From assembly GCF_024732245.1 (NCBI RefSeq), contig NZ_CP093845.1, forward strand, positions 3,110,272 to 3,174,271: 64,000 nucleotides of DNA. Direction: 5' to 3'. The translations under genes were made by a program, and so were the position numbers. Position 1 is the first letter of the stretch. Every line of letters starts with the position of its first letter. Of this stretch, positions 18,544-30,709 are shown one piece after another. Under the pieces are notes generated by a model. That model had not been told where the DNA came from and made no database searches. It was given only the letters and a program-made list of their open reading frames with translations. Source of the stretch: Dietzia sp. B32. GTDB taxonomy: Bacteria > Actinomycetota > Actinomycetes > Mycobacteriales > Mycobacteriaceae.

Positions 18544-21500
18544 TTCGCGATGATCTCCGCGGTCCGGGCGTCAGCGCTCACGTGGTCCGGGTACCCGGCA
18601 GCCGCGAGGATGCCGTCTGCGTCGAGTCGCGCGGCCGGGTCGAGCAGGACCGCGGCCTCGCGCTCCTTGACCTCGTCGGCCGAGCCCTCGCCCAGTCGAC
18701 GCGCCTCGGGACGGGCGTAGAGCGCCTCGCCACCGTAGATGGCGTCGGTCAGGCGACGGGCGCCCGCACGCTCGCGCTGCAGTCCGGCTTCGCGGATGCG
18801 CTCGGCCTCGTCGTCGCCGTACTCCGCGGCGACCGCCCGGTGGAAGGCCTCCGGGTGGGCGACGGCGATGAGGCCCGAGACGTGTCCGAAGCCCAGCGAG
18901 GTGAGCAGACCGGCCTTGAGCGGCAGGTCACCGCCCAGCTGCAGGGTCTCCCGCAGCCACACCAGGTGCCGGTGCCGGTCGAGCACGTCGTCGACACAGT
19001 CCAGCGCCCGGTTCGGCGGCAGGGTGCCCGACCGCAGCATCTGGGTCAGCCCGATGAGTTGGAACGCCGCGGCGCCACCCTTGGCGTGCCCGGTGAGCGA
19101 CTTCTGCGACACCACGAACAGCGGGTTGCCCTCCGACCGACCGATCGCGGCGGCGAGCCGCTCGTGCAGGTCGGACTCGTTGGGGTCGTTGGCCTTGGTC
19201 GAGGTGTCGTGCTTGCTCACCACGGCCACGTCGTCGGCGGTCAGGCCGAGCTGCGCCAGCCCGCGGGCCAGCGGCGAGCGCCGCCCGCCGCGACCGGCAC
19301 CCAGCGCACCCAGGCCGGGGGCCGGGATGGAGGTGTGCGCGCCGTCCGCGTACGACCCGGCCCAGGCCACGACACCGGTGACCGGCAGGCCCATGCGGGC
19401 CGCGACGTCGCCGCGCGCCAGCAGGATCGTGCCGCCGCCCTGCGACTCGACGAACCCGCCGCGCCGCCGGTCGTTGGCCCGGCTGTAGTGCCGCTCGTCG
19501 ATCCCCTTGGCCGCCATGGCCGCGGAGTCAGCGGTGGCCGACATGTCGGCGAAGCCCTGGATGCCCTCGGTGGACAGGTCGTCGAACCCGCCGGCCACCA
19601 CGAACTCGGCCTTGCCGGCGCGGATCTTGTCGAAGCCCTCCTCGACGCTCACCGCGGTGGTGGCACAGGCCGCCACCGGGTGGACCATCGAGCCGTAGCC
19701 GCCGACGTAGGACTGCATGACGTGCGCGGCCACGACGTTCGGCAGCGCCTCCTGCAGCGTGTCGTTGGCGCGGCTGCGGCCGAGGATGCCGTCGATGTAC
19801 AGCGAGCGCATGCTCGTCATGCCGCCCATGCCGGTGCCCTGGGTGTTGGCGACATCGGCGGGGTGGACGTGGGCCAGCAGCTCCGCCGGGGTGAAGCCCG
19901 AGGAGATGAAGGCGTCCACGGTGGCCACGAGGTTCCACGCCGCCACCCGGTCGATACCGGAGACCATGTCGGCGGGGATGCCCCACGCCGTGGGATCGAA
20001 GCCGGTGGGGATCTGCCCACCGACCACGCGGGTGAGGGTCGCGCGGCGCGGCACCCGGATCTCGGTGCCGGCCTTGCGGGTGACCGTCCACTCGCCGTCC
20101 TCGCTGCGGGTGACGACGGTATTCTCCGGGTCATCGGACTGGTAGGCGCGGGCCTGCGCCTCGTCGTCCACCACGAAGGACAGGTCCTCCGGCAGGAACA
20201 CCGAGGTGAGCTGCGGGGAGGTGCCCGCGAACATCTCCGCGCGCGAATCGTCGGCGTAGGTGCGCACGCCCACCCGGGCGAGGACCTCGTCGTGGAAGCG
20301 CTCGGCGATGTCGGCCTCGTCGATCGGGTCACCAGACTCGGTGACGGTCCAGCCGGCGCGCGGCGAGTCCTCCCAGGTGATGAGCCCGGTCGACCAGGCC
20401 AGCTCGACCACGCCGGCGGCGGTGAGGTCGCCGGTGGTCTCCACCTCGAAGCGGGTGCGGGCGCTGCCGTAGGGGCCGACCTCGCCGGCGCCCACCATCA
20501 CGACCATGTCCTCGAGCTGCTGGGTGACCTCGCCCCACTCGGGGCGCTCGTCGGCGGTGACCGTCGGCAGCGAGGGCAGCGCGGCGATCGTGCCCGCGGC
20601 GTCCTCTGTCGAGGTCTCGGTGGTGACGGCCGGGCGGTCCGCCGCGAGGGCGGACATGTCCAGGTCGGCCGTGCCGAGTCCGCCGGTGAGGTCGACGGTG
20701 ACGGGGGCGTCACCGGCCGCGGAGCGGAAGTCCGGGGTGCACCAGCGCATCAGCTCGGCGGCCATCTCGGCCGTCGACCAGGTGGACACGCCCGCGGCCT
20801 CGACGGCCTCGACGAGCGGGTCGTTGTGGCCCATGAGCCCGGTGCCGCGGACCCAGCCGATGATCGCGTGGACGAACGTCACGCGCTCGGACCAGGACTT
20901 CTCCGAGCCCCACTTGGCGATCATCGCGTCGAGCGCGGCCTTCGCCTCGCCGTAGGCGCCGTCGCCGCCGAACATGCCCCGGTTGGGCGAGCCCGGCAGG
21001 ACCACGTGCAGGCGGGAGTCGACGTCGGTGTCGGCGCCGATCGCTCCGAGACCGGCGACAAGCTTCTCCACGCCCCACAGCAGGACGCGCATCTCGGTCT
21101 CGGCGCGGGGGCCGGCGTCGGCCATCGAGCCCTGGACGCGGGGGGCCGCGAACGGGAACAGCAGCGTCGGGGTGAGCGGCGCCTTGAGCACGGTGGTCTG
21201 GCCACCGGCCGACTCGGCGTGCTCGGTTCCGACCCACTCGACCAGCGCGTCGACGTCCGAGTAGGAGGTCAGGTTGGCCGGCAGGACCCACAGCGCCGCG
21301 CCACCGCGGGCGTTGGTGCGGTAGAGGTCCTTGAAGAAGGCCAGCTTGGACTGGTCCAGGTTGGAGGTGGTGGCCACCACGGTGGCCCCGCCCGCCAGGA
21401 GGCGTCCGGTGACGGCGGCGGCGATGGAGCCCTTGCCGGCACCGGTGACGACGGCGACGTCGTTCGCGTACTCGCCGACGAACTCCTCGACGGCGACCTC

Positions 21501-24500
21501 GGAGATCTCCCGGTAGGCCGTGGCCAGGGCGTCGCGGCGGGCATCGGTCGCCCGGGCCGCCCACCAGCGGGCCTGCTCGGCGACGATCTCACCCGCGCCG
21601 CGGAAGGCCTCCGCCACGTCGGCGGGGACGTCGGACCGGGTCCACAGGCGGGCCAGGTCCTCGCGGGCCGAGGCCCAGCGGTCGTCCATCAGCACGGCGC
21701 GGCCGGCGTCGAAGGCCGGGGCCACCACGCGGCGCCAGTCGGCGCCGAGCTCGGCGGCCACGAGATCGGCCAGCTCGGAGTCCGGGTCGGCCTCGGCGAG
21801 CAGATCGACGGTCTCGGGCTCGAGGTGTCCGAGGCGGGTGAGCACGCCGCGGGCGGCGCGGGCCAGGACACCGTCGGCGCCAGTGATCTCGTCGGCGAAC
21901 TCGGTCAGCGCGGCGGAGTCGACGACTCCCCCGCCTCCGGCTCCGGACGACGGCATCGCCACGGCCACGCCGTGTGCGGCACCGACGGCCGACACGGCCG
22001 CGTCGATGAGCGAGTCCAGTCCGGCCACGTCCTTGACTCCCGAGGCATCGAGCGTGGCCAGGTCGCCACCGCGGATCGAGGCGCCGTCACGGGTGCCCAG
22101 CGCGATCTCGGCGATCACGTGCTGCGCCCAGCCGGAGCCGAGCTCCCACGGGCCGGTCACGCGCTCGGTGATGTAGGCGGCCCGCTTTCCGGTGCGGCCG
22201 AGGACCGCGCGCAGCGCCTCGCCGACCGCGTCGGACAGGACGGGGCCGAACGGGGCGTACCCGCGCGCCAGTCGTGAGACCTGGTCGGCCAGGGTCGGGA
22301 AGTCCGCCTCGGCGGCGCCGTCGATGGCGCCCAGGCTCAGCTCGGTACCCAGGTCCAGCAGCAGCTGGTTGCGGCGCGAGGACACGCCGTCGCACAGCGT
22401 CTCGATGGAGTCGCCGGACGCGATCTGCTCGGGACGGACCTTGGTGCGCAGCGCCACCAGCATGCGGGTGGCGGCGGGCGCGCCGAACTCGAGGTCGTCC
22501 GGGCGGGGTGCACCGGGGGCGGCGGTCGCGGCCGGAGCCGCGTCTGATCGGTCCGCACCGGCCGTGCCGGGGGTGTTGACGGCCGGTGCGGGGTCTGTGG
22601 GGGCCGCCTGGTCGGCGGCCGCGGTGTTGGTCGAACCAGTGGTGGTCGATCCGGTGGAGGCGGAGCCGTCGCCGGCGTCCAGCTCGTCGTCGTCGACCTC
22701 CACGCTGGGCGGCAGGGTGCCGTACAACGTCGCCGAGTCGCGCTCGACGTTGATCACCTGGGCCCGGGGGCCGCGGTGCGTGGGCAGGTCGAGGGTCTTG
22801 GAGGCGAGGTTCGCGACGGTCGGGGCGTTGGAGACACCGACCTCGATGAACTGCTCGATACCGAGTCCGCCACGCTCTACGGGCGTGAAGAACAGCTCCT
22901 GGGTCTCGATCCAGCGGACCGGGCTGGCGAACTGCCAGGCCAGCAACTCCACGAGCAGCAGGCGACCCAGTCGCGTGGGGGTGGCGGCCCACTCGTCCCA
23001 GTTCGCGAGGACCTCGGCCAGGGACTCGGCCGGCACGAGGTCGGCGATCTCCTGCACGAAGTCGCGCTCGAGACTGAACAGGCGCGGCACGAGGTTCGGC
23101 ACGTACCGGCCGACGAGCACCGAGATGTCGATGTCGTGCGGGATCAGCGCGTCGAGGGTGGCCCGGAAGTCCGGGACCCCGCCACGCAGGACGGTGGAGT
23201 GGAACGGCACGTCGATGCCGGGCACCAGGATGAAGGCGTTCTTGCCACCCGACCGCTCGAGCTCGCGCTCGACGGCCTTCTCCAGTGCCTTGCATCCGGC
23301 GACGGTGCCGGCGAGCGCGTACTGCGAGCCCGCCAGGTTGTAGTTGACGATCTCGATGAACTCGCCGGACTCGCGGGCGACGCCGGCCACCCAGTCGGCG
23401 ACCTCGTCGTCCGAGATCCCCATCTGGGACGGACGGATCGCGGCCATGCGGTAGTCCGAACGGCCGTGGGCGTCGCGTGGCACCAGCTGGTGCATGGTCG
23501 ACCCGCGCTGGAAGACGATCTCCAGCAGCGGCTCGAGCGCGAGCACGCCGGAGATGGCGGCCAGGGCGTCGTACTCGCCGATCGAGTGACCGGCGAAGTA
23601 CGCGTCCTCGATGAGCAGGCCGTCGGCCTCGAGCTCGGCGCGCTGCGCCACCGCCAGGCAGGCCATGGCGACCTGGGTGAACTGCGTCAGGTAGAGCACG
23701 CCGTCCGGATGCCGGTGGACCTCACCGCGGACGGTGACCTCGGTGGGGTTCTCGCGGACGAGCGCCAGGATCGAGAAGCCGAGCGCGGAGCGGGTGTGCT
23801 TGTCGGCGCGGTCCCAGATCTCGCGGGCCGCGGGGCAGCGGGTGCGGCCCTCCATGCCCATCCCCTTGGCCTGGATGCCCTGGCCGGGGAAGGCGTAGAC
23901 GGTGCGCGGGGCCTCGGTCAGCGCGGTGGCGGCCATGACGGTGGCGCCGTCGACCGTGCACGTGACCTCGAGGACCTGGCCGCCGGCGTGGCGGCCGGTC
24001 TGCACGGCGCGGACCCTGATGTGGTCGCCCGGGCGGACCGGGGCGAGCATACGGGCGGTCCAGCCGGCGAGCCGGAGGGCGGGGGTCTTGCCGTCGGAGG
24101 CCTGCACCGCGTGCTGCGCGGCGGCCGAGAGCCACATGCCGTGGACGATCACTCCGCCCAGTCCGGCCAGCTCGGCCGCGGTGTCGGAGACGTGGATCGG
24201 GTTGTGGTCGCCGGAGACCAGCGCGAACGCGGTCATGTCGTGCGGTGCCGTGAGCGTGGTGGACACGCGCAGCTGGCGGGAGGTCTCGGCGGGCTCCGCG
24301 ACGCCACCGGACGGGGTGACCAGGGCGCCGCCGGCGGGGCGGGGGTCGCCCACCTCGGCGCGACCGGTGCGGCCGCGGATCGCGAACCGCTCGGACAGGG
24401 TGCACAGCGGGGTGCGGGCGCCGTCGGAGTCCTCCGTGGCCACCTCGACCGACACCTCGACCACGCGGCCGAGGTCGGTGTCGCGGACACCGCCGGACCG

Positions 24501-27500
24501 GGCGACGACGACGAGGTCGGTCTCCTGCTGGGGCAGCGCCGCGTGCATGCGGACACCGTGGTCCAGGTGGACCAGATCGAGCAGCCCCTCGACGACCGTG
24601 CCGGTGCCGCGCGGGCGGCGCGTCTCACCGAGTACGGCGAACACGGCCGGCCACGCGGCGCCCACGAGGGCGTCCGGGACGCCGGCGGACGGCACGAGCG
24701 AGGTGGGCAGGCTGCCCGCGGTGACGCCCGTGTGGTCGATGGCGAGGGTGGGCTCGAAGGTGAAGCGGGCCGTGGCGACGTTGCCGTCGACCTCGGGGAG
24801 GGCGTCGATCGTGGCACCCCCCGCACCGCCGCGGCCGACGCCGGCGGCGGTGGCGAGCAGGGTACGCATGGCCGCCTCGGCGGCGGCGTCTGTGACGACC
24901 GGCGCGGCGCCGGTGGCCACGGCGTCGCCGAGGGTGATGGTGATGGTCATCTCGGTCGGGCCGATGGGCAGCGTCAGGTCGACGGTCTGCCCGTCGGCGG
25001 CCGGGGTGAGCACGGCGCCGGAGACCGGGTGGCGCCCGATGCCGTCGGCGTCGATCTCCCAGGCGTGGAGCACGCCGAGACGGTGGACGGGGCTGATGAC
25101 GAGGCGACCGGCCCAGGTGACGTCGGGGCTGTTGAGCACGTCGGCGACGGGCCCGCTGGCGGTGGTGACGATCCCGCGGCGGCGGCTGCTCACGGCCTCG
25201 GTGGAGGGCAGGTAGCCGGACACCCGGTCGGCGGTCGCGGCCTCGAAGCGGTCGAGGAGGTCGCCCACCGGCTCGTCGACGCGGGTGATGCCCGCGACGG
25301 CGGTCGTGCCGGGGATGATGCACACGGCGTCGGCGTCGTAGCGCGGGTCGTGGGCCTGCCACAGCGAGTCCGAGCGCCACCAGCGGCGCACGTCACCGTC
25401 GATGACGGGCACGAACGGCACGGGCTTGCCGGGCATGCGGCAGATGTCGAGGAACTCGGCGGCGTCGGCGGGGTGCAGCACGGCGTCGGCGAGCCCGGGG
25501 TACCGGGCGGCGAGGGTGGCGATCACCTCGGCCGGGCGCTCCATGGCCTTCTCGCGCGGGAACGCCGAGACGATCCGGCCGGTGTCGACGGCATCGAGGC
25601 GGGCCTCGGTGCGCTGCACCATGCGGTGGAAGCGCTCGCGGATGGTGGGGTCGAGCCACACCGAGCGGGTGCAGTCGGCCACGTCGCCACCGAAGTCGGC
25701 GCCCAGGTCGAAGTCGCCCGAGATGTGGGTGATCGACCCGTCGACGGACGCACCGGAGGCGAGCGAGAGCTCGACGAAACGGCGCAACCACTGCTCGTAG
25801 GTCATGGAGTCGAGGTCGCCGAAGTAGGGCTTCGCGGTGCCGTTGATCGCCGCGATGATCTCGTCGCGTCGGGCGGCCACGGCCTCGGCGTCACCGGCGA
25901 CCTCGTCGAGGAGGCGCCCGGTGCGCGCGGCGGTGTTGTCGATCTCGTGGATGTCCGCGCCGAGCTGGCTGCGGCCGGATGCCATGCCGCCGTCGGCCTG
26001 GCCGGCACCGACCCAGGCGTCGACGCCCACGGTGTCGACGAGCATCTGCTTGACCTGGGGGCTGGTGGTGGCCTCGAGGGTGGCCATCGCGGCGGTGCCG
26101 ACGAGGATGCCGTCGACGGGCATGGCCGGGTAGCCGTGGGCGTTGGCCCAGGAGCCGGTGAGGTAGTCGGCCGCACGCTCGGGCGTGCCGATGCCGCCGC
26201 CGACGCACAGGACGACGTTGGGCCGGTCACGGAGCATGGCGTAGGTGGCCAGCAGGAGGGCGTCGAGGTCCTCCCACGAGTGGTGGCCGCCGGCGCGGCC
26301 GCCCTCGACCTGGACGATCACCGGCATGTGCGGGACCTCGGCGGCGATGCGCACGACCTGGCGGATCTGGGCGACGGTGCCGGGCTTGAAGCTCACGTGC
26401 CGCAGGCCGGCCTCGGTCAGCTCCTCGATGAGGGCCACCGACTCGTCGAGTTCGGGGATGCCCGCGGTGACGATCACGCCGTCGAACGGCACGCCGGCGG
26501 CGCGGGCGCGCTGCACCAGACGCTTGCCGCCGACCTGCAGCTTCCACAGGTACGGGTCGAGGAACAGTGAGTTGAACTGGGCGCTGCGGCCGGGCTCCAG
26601 GAGCTCGGCCAGGCGCTGGGTGTTCTCGGCGAAGATCGCCTCGGTGACCTGCCCGCCGCCGGCGAGCTCGGCCCAGTGGCCGGCGTTGGCCGCGGCGGCG
26701 ACGATCGCGGGATCGACCGTGGTCGGCGTCATGCCGGCCAGGAGGATCGGCGAGCAGCCGGTGAGGCGGGTGAAGGAGGTCTCGACGTGGACGCTGCCGT
26801 CGGGCAGGGTGACCAGCTGCGGCTGGAACGCGGTCCACGGCCGCTCGATCGGCGGGGTCGCACCCGGGGTGAACAGGTTGCGCAGTCCGCCGCGGGTGGC
26901 GGCGGCGACCACACCGACGCCCTGGCCGCGGATGACCGACCGGTTGAGGCGGGTCAGCGCCTCGCCGGGGCCCATGTCGAGGACCCACTGCGCACCTGCG
27001 TGCAGGGTCTCGGCCATCTCCTCGACCCAGTCGACCGGCTCGGCGAAGACCTGGCGGGCGAGGTGGGCGGCGCGATCGGCGTCCAGGCCACAGCGCTCCG
27101 CCCAGCGGGAGACGACGTCGATGGCCGGGGCCATCGCCGGGTGGTGGAACCCGACCTCCACCTCGAGCGGGTCGAAGACGGGGGCGAAGATCTCGCCACC
27201 GGTGAGCTTGGCCTCGCGCCGACGACGCGATTCGGCCTCGAGGTCGGCGCAGTGGCGACGCAGCTCCTCGAGATCGTCGGGTCGGCCGACCACGACGTGG
27301 CGACGCTGCGCGTTGCGGATGGAGACGACGGGACGGATCGAGGCGTCGACGCCGGCGAACAGCTCGTCGACCAGCGTGCGCAGGTCCTCGCCGTCGATCC
27401 CCGAGACGCCCACCATGGGGCTCGCCTCACCGCGGCGGAACAGGCCGACGCGCCGCCCGATCAGGGTTGCGGCGGCACCGATGAGCTCGGCGACGGCCAG

Positions 27501-28022
27501 CAGCCGGTCGTCGATGGACCCGAAGGTCTCCACCGACTCGACGGCGAGGATGCCCTGGGAGTGGCCGACCACGGCCGCAGGGGCCGTGTCGTTGACGTCG
27601 AATCCCTCGGCGGCGAGGGCGCGCAGGGCGCCCATCTGGGTGAGCAGCACCGCGGGCAGCGACACGGCCGCGGCGGAGAGCGAGGCGTCGTCGGGCAGGT
27701 CCGCGCCGTCCTCGTCCTCGCCGGTGGTGGTGTTGGCCCATTCGATGGGCCGGAAGCCGTGCGTGCGGACCACGGCGATCTCATCGTGGACGGGCTCGGT
27801 CAACGCGACGGAGGCGTCCACGAGGTCCTGGAGCTCCGGGCCGATGCCGGTGCCGTCGATGAGGTCGCTCAGCGCGTCCCGCCAGGCGATCCCCTGTCCA
27901 CCGAAGGCGAGAGCGTAGGCCGTCCCCTCACGGAGCTCGTCCGCGAGGGCGCGGGCGCCGCGGCGGGCGGCGAAACCGGTCTCGAGCGGACGGGGGGTGA
28001 GGTCGCGGTCGTCGATCGTCAC
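18540..28022 (-). CDS. fas: Type I fatty acid synthase, single multifunctional chain
   Basis: The 3160-residue chain has the mycobacterial/yeast-beta-alpha domain order. Acetyl transferase: GHSQG, Ser155. Enoyl reductase: FMN barrel from '[15 protein letters not shown]' near 427. Hotdog dehydratase: '[11 protein letters not shown]' near 1275. Malonyl/palmitoyl transferase: GHSIGE, Ser1480. An acidic Ser/Thr/Pro/Ala linker runs about 1775-1850. ACP: '[10 protein letters not shown]', phosphopantetheine Ser near 1881. Ketoreductase: '[16 protein letters not shown]' near 2190. Ketosynthase: 'AACATTAVS', Cys2786, and His in 'KHDTST' and 'LTGHAKGG'. The phosphopantetheinyl transferase is the separate, overlapping acpS. 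It makes the C16-C26 acyl-CoAs that supply membrane lipids and mycolate. The GTG start has AAGGAG eight bases upstream. Confidence 0.98.
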   Translation of the reverse strand: MTIDDRDLTPRPLETGFAARRGARALADELREGTAYALAFGGQGIAWRDALSDLIDGTGIGPELQDLVDASVALTEPVHDEIAVVRTHGFRPIEWANTTTGEDEDGADLPDDASLSAAAVSLPAVLLTQMGALRALAAEGFDVNDTAPAAVVGHSQGILAVESVETFGSIDDRLLAVAELIGAAATLIGRRVGLFRRGEASPMVGVSGIDGEDLRTLVDELFAGVDASIRPVVSIRNAQRRHVVVGRPDDLEELRRHCADLEAESRRRREAKLTGGEIFAPVFDPLEVEVGFHHPAMAPAIDVVSRWAERCGLDADRAAHLARQVFAEPVDWVEEMAETLHAGAQWVLDMGPGEALTRLNRSVIRGQGVGVVAAATRGGLRNLFTPGATPPIERPWTAFQPQLVTLPDGSVHVETSFTRLTGCSPILLAGMTPTTVDPAIVAAAANAGHWAELAGGGQVTEAIFAENTQRLAELLEPGRSAQFNSLFLDPYLWKLQVGGKRLVQRARAAGVPFDGVIVTAGIPELDESVALIEELTEAGLRHVSFKPGTVAQIRQVVRIAAEVPHMPVIVQVEGGRAGGHHSWEDLDALLLATYAMLRDRPNVVLCVGGGIGTPERAADYLTGSWANAHGYPAMPVDGILVGTAAMATLEATTSPQVKQMLVDTVGVDAWVGAGQADGGMASGRSQLGADIHEIDNTAARTGRLLDEVAGDAEAVAARRDEIIAAINGTAKPYFGDLDSMTYEQWLRRFVELSLASGASVDGSITHISGDFDLGADFGGDVADCTRSVWLDPTIRERFHRMVQRTEARLDAVDTGRIVSAFPREKAMERPAEVIATLAARYPGLADAVLHPADAAEFLDICRMPGKPVPFVPVIDGDVRRWWRSDSLWQAHDPRYDADAVCIIPGTTAVAGITRVDEPVGDLLDRFEAATADRVSGYLPSTEAVSSRRRGIVTTASGPVADVLNSPDVTWAGRLVISPVHRLGVLHAWEIDADGIGRHPVSGAVLTPAADGQTVDLTLPIGPTEMTITITLGDAVATGAAPVVTDAAAEAAMRTLLATAAGVGRGGAGGATIDALPEVDGNVATARFTFEPTLAIDHTGVTAGSLPTSLVPSAGVPDALVGAAWPAVFAVLGETRRPRGTGTVVEGLLDLVHLDHGVRMHAALPQQETDLVVVARSGGVRDTDLGRVVEVSVEVATEDSDGARTPLCTLSERFAIRGRTGRAEVGDPRPAGGALVTPSGGVAEPAETSRQLRVSTTLTAPHDMTAFALVSGDHNPIHVSDTAAELAGLGGVIVHGMWLSAAAQHAVQASDGKTPALRLAGWTARMLAPVRPGDHIRVRAVQTGRHAGGQVLEVTCTVDGATVMAATALTEAPRTVYAFPGQGIQAKGMGMEGRTRCPAAREIWDRADKHTRSALGFSILALVRENPTEVTVRGEVHRHPDGVLYLTQFTQVAMACLAVAQRAELEADGLLIEDAYFAGHSIGEYDALAAISGVLALEPLLEIVFQRGSTMHQLVPRDAHGRSDYRMAAIRPSQMGISDDEVADWVAGVARESGEFIEIVNYNLAGSQYALAGTVAGCKALEKAVERELERSGGKNAFILVPGIDVPFHSTVLRGGVPDFRATLDALIPHDIDISVLVGRYVPNLVPRLFSLERDFVQEIADLVPAESLAEVLANWDEWAATPTRLGRLLLVELLAWQFASPVRWIETQELFFTPVERGGLGIEQFIEVGVSNAPTVANLASKTLDLPTHRGPRAQVINVERDSATLYGTLPPSVEVDDDELDAGDGSASTGSTTTGSTNTAAADQAAPTDPAPAVNTPGTAGADRSDAAPAATAAPGAPRPDDLEFGAPAATRMLVALRTKVRPEQIASGDSIETLCDGVSSRRNQLLLDLGTELSLGAIDGAAEADFPTLADQVSRLARGYAPFGPVLSDAVGEALRAVLGRTGKRAAYITERVTGPWELGSGWAQHVIAEIALGTRDGASIRGGDLATLDASGVKDVAGLDSLIDAAVSAVGAAHGVAVAMPSSGAGGGGVVDSAALTEFADEITGADGVLARAARGVLTRLGHLEPETVDLLAEADPDSELADLVAAELGADWRRVVAPAFDAGRAVLMDDRWASAREDLARLWTRSDVPADVAEAFRGAGEIVAEQARWWAARATDARRDALATAYREISEVAVEEFVGEYANDVAVVTGAGKGSIAAAVTGRLLAGGATVVATTSNLDQSKLAFFKDLYRTNARGGAALWVLPANLTSYSDVDALVEWVGTEHAESAGGQTTVLKAPLTPTLLFPFAAPRVQGSMADAGPRAETEMRVLLWGVEKLVAGLGAIGADTDVDSRLHVVLPGSPNRGMFGGDGAYGEAKAALDAMIAKWGSEKSWSERVTFVHAIIGWVRGTGLMGHNDPLVEAVEAAGVSTWSTAEMAAELMRWCTPDFRSAAGDAPVTVDLTGGLGTADLDMSALAADRPAVTTETSTEDAAGTIAALPSLPTVTADERPEWGEVTQQLEDMVVMVGAGEVGPYGSARTRFEVETTGDLTAAGVVELAWSTGLITWEDSPRAGWTVTESGDPIDEADIAERFHDEVLARVGVRTYADDSRAEMFAGTSPQLTSVFLPEDLSFVVDDEAQARAYQSDDPENTVVTRSEDGEWTVTRKAGTEIRVPRRATLTRVVGGQIPTGFDPTAWGIPADMVSGIDRVAAWNLVATVDAFISSGFTPAELLAHVHPADVANTQGTGMGGMTSMRSLYIDGILGRSRANDTLQEALPNVVAAHVMQSYVGGYGSMVHPVAACATTAVSVEEGFDKIRAGKAEFVVAGGFDDLSTEGIQGFADMSATADSAAMAAKGIDERHYSRANDRRRGGFVESQGGGTILLARGDVAARMGLPVTGVVAWAGSYADGAHTSIPAPGLGALGAGRGGRRSPLARGLAQLGLTADDVAVVSKHDTSTKANDPNESDLHERLAAAIGRSEGNPLFVVSQKSLTGHAKGGAAAFQLIGLTQMLRSGTLPPNRALDCVDDVLDRHRHLVWLRETLQLGGDLPLKAGLLTSLGFGHVSGLIAVAHPEAFHRAVAAEYGDDEAERIREAGLQRERAGARRLTDAIYGGEALYARPEARRLGEGSADEVKEREAAVLLDPAARLDADGILAAAGYPDHVSADARTAEIIAK

Positions 28023-28108
28023 GTGTGGAACTCCTTGGGCACTGCGTCAGGGGCATCGCGTCAACCGGCCAGCGGTCTCGGCGCAGGCCACAGATTGCCA
28101 CACGAACT

Positions 28109-28122
28109 TGAGGGGTTCCTCA
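28109..28122. promoter_or_regulatory. Proximal candidate operator of fas (TGAGG-ggtt-CCTCA)
   Basis: A 5+5 perfect dyad with 4-bp spacer, 87-100 bp before the fas start codon. It is the same motif as the distal site, which argues for a dimeric TetR-type regulator, most simply the FasR-like protein encoded nearby. Confidence 0.5.
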
Positions 28123-28210
28123 GATTGACGGGGTACACCCGACCGAAACGGGGGGCTCGGCCACCCGGCCCCGAGTGATCCACCCCACAGGAGGACATGA
28201 CGCGAGCCTC

Positions 28211-28217
28211 ATATATA
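28211..28217 (-). promoter_or_regulatory. Candidate -10 region of fas (TATATAT)
   Basis: Read on the fas strand, TATATAT lies just downstream of the distal dyad, so a regulator bound there would cover the -35/-10 spacer. It implies a leader of about 180 nt. Confidence 0.4.
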
Positions 28218-28221
28218 CAGG

Positions 28222-28235
28222 TGAGGACACCCTCA
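28222..28235. promoter_or_regulatory. Distal candidate operator of fas (TGAGG-acac-CCTCA)
   Basis: This has identical half-sites and spacer length to the proximal copy, with centres 113 bp apart. A further CCTCA half-site begins at 28207. Confidence 0.5.
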
Positions 28236-28349
28236 GGTTTTAGAAATCGTCCGTTATCGAATCGTTACGCTGCTCTCAGGGCTCTCCGGCCCCGTCGCGG
28301 CGTGTCGCGGGCACCCCGAGCGGCGGGTAGCGGGCCGGGCCCGATCGCG

Positions 28350-28901
28350 TCAGGCGCCGCAGCGCAGGATCGCCATGGCGACCGCGTCCAGGCCTTCCGT
28401 CGGACAAAGATCCGCGGTGAGGCGTCGCGGCCCCGACGTCCACTCGACATGCGCGGTCCGCACCGGAGCACCGAATGCGATGGTCACCAGTCCCCCGACG
28501 CCCGGTGTCCCGTCCGACTCCAGGGCGCCGACGCCGACCGTCTCGACACCCACCACCTCTGCGACGGTGGCAGGCCCCGGAGCGGGGATGAGCCTCACGT
28601 CGATCCGGGTCCCGTCGAAGGCGCCGACCCATACCGCGAACGTTCCCGTCCCGTCCGCGCGGAGATCCAGGGTGTATCCGTGCGCGAACCACGACCCCGT
28701 CTCCTCCACGAGGTTCGCCGGCACCGGGACCGGCGTCACCACGGGGGCCGGCGAACCGACCGGGCGTGCCGGGCTCGGAGCGGACGCGGTTGCCGGATTC
28801 ACCGCCCCCACCGCGAGCACACCGGCGACGAACAACGACGCCACCGCGCGGAATACAGACGTACGGCTCTCCGCGCTTTGTGTGCCGATATCGGTCCTCA
28901 T
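28350..28901 (-). CDS. Secreted protein of unknown function
   Basis: I do not recognise this 183-residue protein. It has a Sec signal peptide: a short charged N-terminus, then a hydrophobic segment 'VASLFVAGVLAVGAVNPATASA' with an AxA-type cleavage site near residue 39. A Pro/Ala/Val linker follows, then a beta-rich domain containing 'WFAHGYTLDLRADGTGTFAVWVGA'. It has two Cys, one four residues from the C-terminus ('ILRCGA') and one in 'ADLCPTEG', which probably form a disulfide. A TACGGT box ends six bases before the ATG, suggesting a leaderless mRNA. It is divergent from the metP-like gene and ends upstream of fas. Confidence 0.72.
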   Translation of the reverse strand: MRTDIGTQSAESRTSVFRAVASLFVAGVLAVGAVNPATASAPSPARPVGSPAPVVTPVPVPANLVEETGSWFAHGYTLDLRADGTGTFAVWVGAFDGTRIDVRLIPAPGPATVAEVVGVETVGVGALESDGTPGVGGLVTIAFGAPVRTAHVEWTSGPRRLTADLCPTEGLDAVAMAILRCGA

Positions 28902-29071
28902 GGGCTTACCGTATTCCCACGAGTCACACATCTCGATGCAGAGATTGCGTCGATCCGGTCACTAACGCGCAACGACCGGGCTAGAAGTTGGTACACGCCG
29001 GGGACGCACGCACCGTCCCATGACAGGACCGCGCGGGCCCGCGGACCCGCCCGTCGACAAGGAGTCGTCCC

Positions 29072-30706
29072 ATGACACGACCAACAACCCGAAGCGGGGT
29101 GAAGCCCCGGGAGACGTTCTCCCGTCGCTCCGTCTTCGTCTTCGCCGCCATCGGCTCCGCCGTCGGCCTGGGCAACATCTGGCGATTCCCCTTCGTCGCC
29201 TACGACAACGGTGGCGGCGCCTTCCTGCTGCCCTACCTGGTGGCGCTTCTCACCGCAGGTCTCCCCTTGCTGTTCTTCGACTACGCCATCGGTCACCGCT
29301 TCCGCGGATCCGCCCCGCTGAGCTTCCGACGGATGAACCGGTTCGCCGAACCCATCGGGTGGATCCAGGTCCTGGTCTCCTTCGTCATCGCCGTCTACTA
29401 CGCGGTCATCATCGCCTGGGCTGCCAGCTATGCCTGGTTCTCGCTCGATGAGCGGTGGGGCTCCACCTACGAGGAGTCCGCGACCTTCTTCGCCGAGGAC
29501 TTCCTCCGCGCGGGCAGTGGGTTCGGCATCGATTTCGTACCGGGAATCGCGATGGTCCTGGTCGTGGTCTGGGCCGTGACGCTCGGCGTCCTCCTCGCCG
29601 GCGTCCAGAAGGGCATCGGACGCACCGCGATGTTCTTCGTCCCGCTCCTCGTGGCACTGTTCGCAGCCCTGGTGGTCCGCTCCCTCTTCCTCGAGGGGGC
29701 GCTGGACGGGCTCAACAACTTCTTCACGCCCGACTGGGGAGTGCTCACCGAGCCGTCCGTGTGGATCGCCGCCTACGGTCAGATCTTCTTCTCCCTCTCG
29801 GTCGGCTTCGGCATCATGCTGACCTACTCGTCCTACCTCAAGCGCAAGACCAACCTCACCAGCTCGGGCCTGGTCGTCGGGTTCTCCAACTCGGCGTTCG
29901 AGGTCCTCGCCGGCATCGGCGTCTTCGCCACGCTCGGCTTCCTGGTGACCACGTCGGCGGGAGCCGGCTGGGATGACGTCGGAGGCGGCCCGGGCCTGGC
30001 CTTCATCGCCTTCCCCGCCCTCATCTCGCAGATGCCGGGCGGCCCGATCTGGGGCGTCGTCTTCTTCGTCTGCCTCATTCTGGCCGGGCTCACCTCGCTC
30101 ATCTCGATCGTCGAGGTGGTCATCTCCTCCTTCCAGGACAAGATCGGGTCCTCGCGCACCGCGGCCACGCTGGCGGTGGGCGTCCCGATGGCGGCCGTCT
30201 CCCTGCTGCTCATGCCCACCGAGACCGGACTGCAGAACCTCGACATCCTCGACAAGTTCGTCAACAGTCTGGGCATCGTCGGTATCTCGCTCATCGCGTT
30301 GGTCGTGGTGATCTTCGGCATGCGACTCGCCCCGCAGTTGCGCGACCACCTCAACTCGGTGTCCTCGTGGAGGGTGGGCACGTTCTGGATCGTGTGCCTG
30401 GCCGTCATCACGCCGCTCGTACTCGGTTACTCCCTCATCCGCGAGATCATGACCCTGATATCCGAGCCCTACGAGGGGTACGAGGCGTCCGTCCTCGGAG
30501 TCTGGGGTTGGGGCATGATCGCCACGATCCTCGTCCTCTCGGTGGTCCTGTCCGTCCTGCCCTGGCGCGGGTCCCGTCAGCTCGACGGACCCCCGCCGGT
30601 CGACGACGATCCCAGCGACTTCGCCTACGAGGAGGGCCTCACCCCTCCCGCCGCCGACCGCCCGTCCGGTGCTACGGCGTCCCCGCGCAAGACCAAGGAG
30701 GCCTGA
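29072..30706 (+). CDS. metP: Sodium-dependent amino acid symporter, MetP-like (NSS/SNF family)
   Basis: The 544-residue protein has about 12 transmembrane segments. The first contains 'AAIGSAVGLGNIWRFPFVAYDNGGGAFLLPY', the Na+ and substrate site of the neurotransmitter:sodium symporter family. 'GQIFFSLSVGFGIMLTYSSYLKRKTNL' is the TM6 unwound region. A soluble Pro-rich tail follows. MetP of C. glutamicum imports methionine and alanine together with the small subunit MetS, and a MetS-like gene starts 3 bp downstream here. AAGGAG lies eight bases before the ATG. The amino acid specificity is inferred. Confidence 0.88.
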   Translation: MTRPTTRSGVKPRETFSRRSVFVFAAIGSAVGLGNIWRFPFVAYDNGGGAFLLPYLVALLTAGLPLLFFDYAIGHRFRGSAPLSFRRMNRFAEPIGWIQVLVSFVIAVYYAVIIAWAASYAWFSLDERWGSTYEESATFFAEDFLRAGSGFGIDFVPGIAMVLVVVWAVTLGVLLAGVQKGIGRTAMFFVPLLVALFAALVVRSLFLEGALDGLNNFFTPDWGVLTEPSVWIAAYGQIFFSLSVGFGIMLTYSSYLKRKTNLTSSGLVVGFSNSAFEVLAGIGVFATLGFLVTTSAGAGWDDVGGGPGLAFIAFPALISQMPGGPIWGVVFFVCLILAGLTSLISIVEVVISSFQDKIGSSRTAATLAVGVPMAAVSLLLMPTETGLQNLDILDKFVNSLGIVGISLIALVVVIFGMRLAPQLRDHLNSVSSWRVGTFWIVCLAVITPLVLGYSLIREIMTLISEPYEGYEASVLGVWGWGMIATILVLSVVLSVLPWRGSRQLDGPPPVDDDPSDFAYEEGLTPPAADRPSGATASPRKTKEA

Positions 30707-30709
30707 GCC

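Larger units (their letters stand above)
28023..28349. other. 327-bp control region upstream of fas
   Basis: No gene is present. The distal part (about 28195-28270) is strikingly AT-rich for this genome. The region carries two copies of the dyad TGAGG-N4-CCTCA and, on the fas strand, a TATATAT box between them. Confidence 0.7.

Noticed and set aside
18582-26570. Two very long open frames (1231 and 1264 codons) on the plus strand opposite fas
   Set aside because: They are antisense shadows of the fas gene caused by its high-GC codon use. They show no recognisable domains, signal peptides or ribosome sites, and their His/Gly/Val/Arg composition is that of reversed GC-rich codons.
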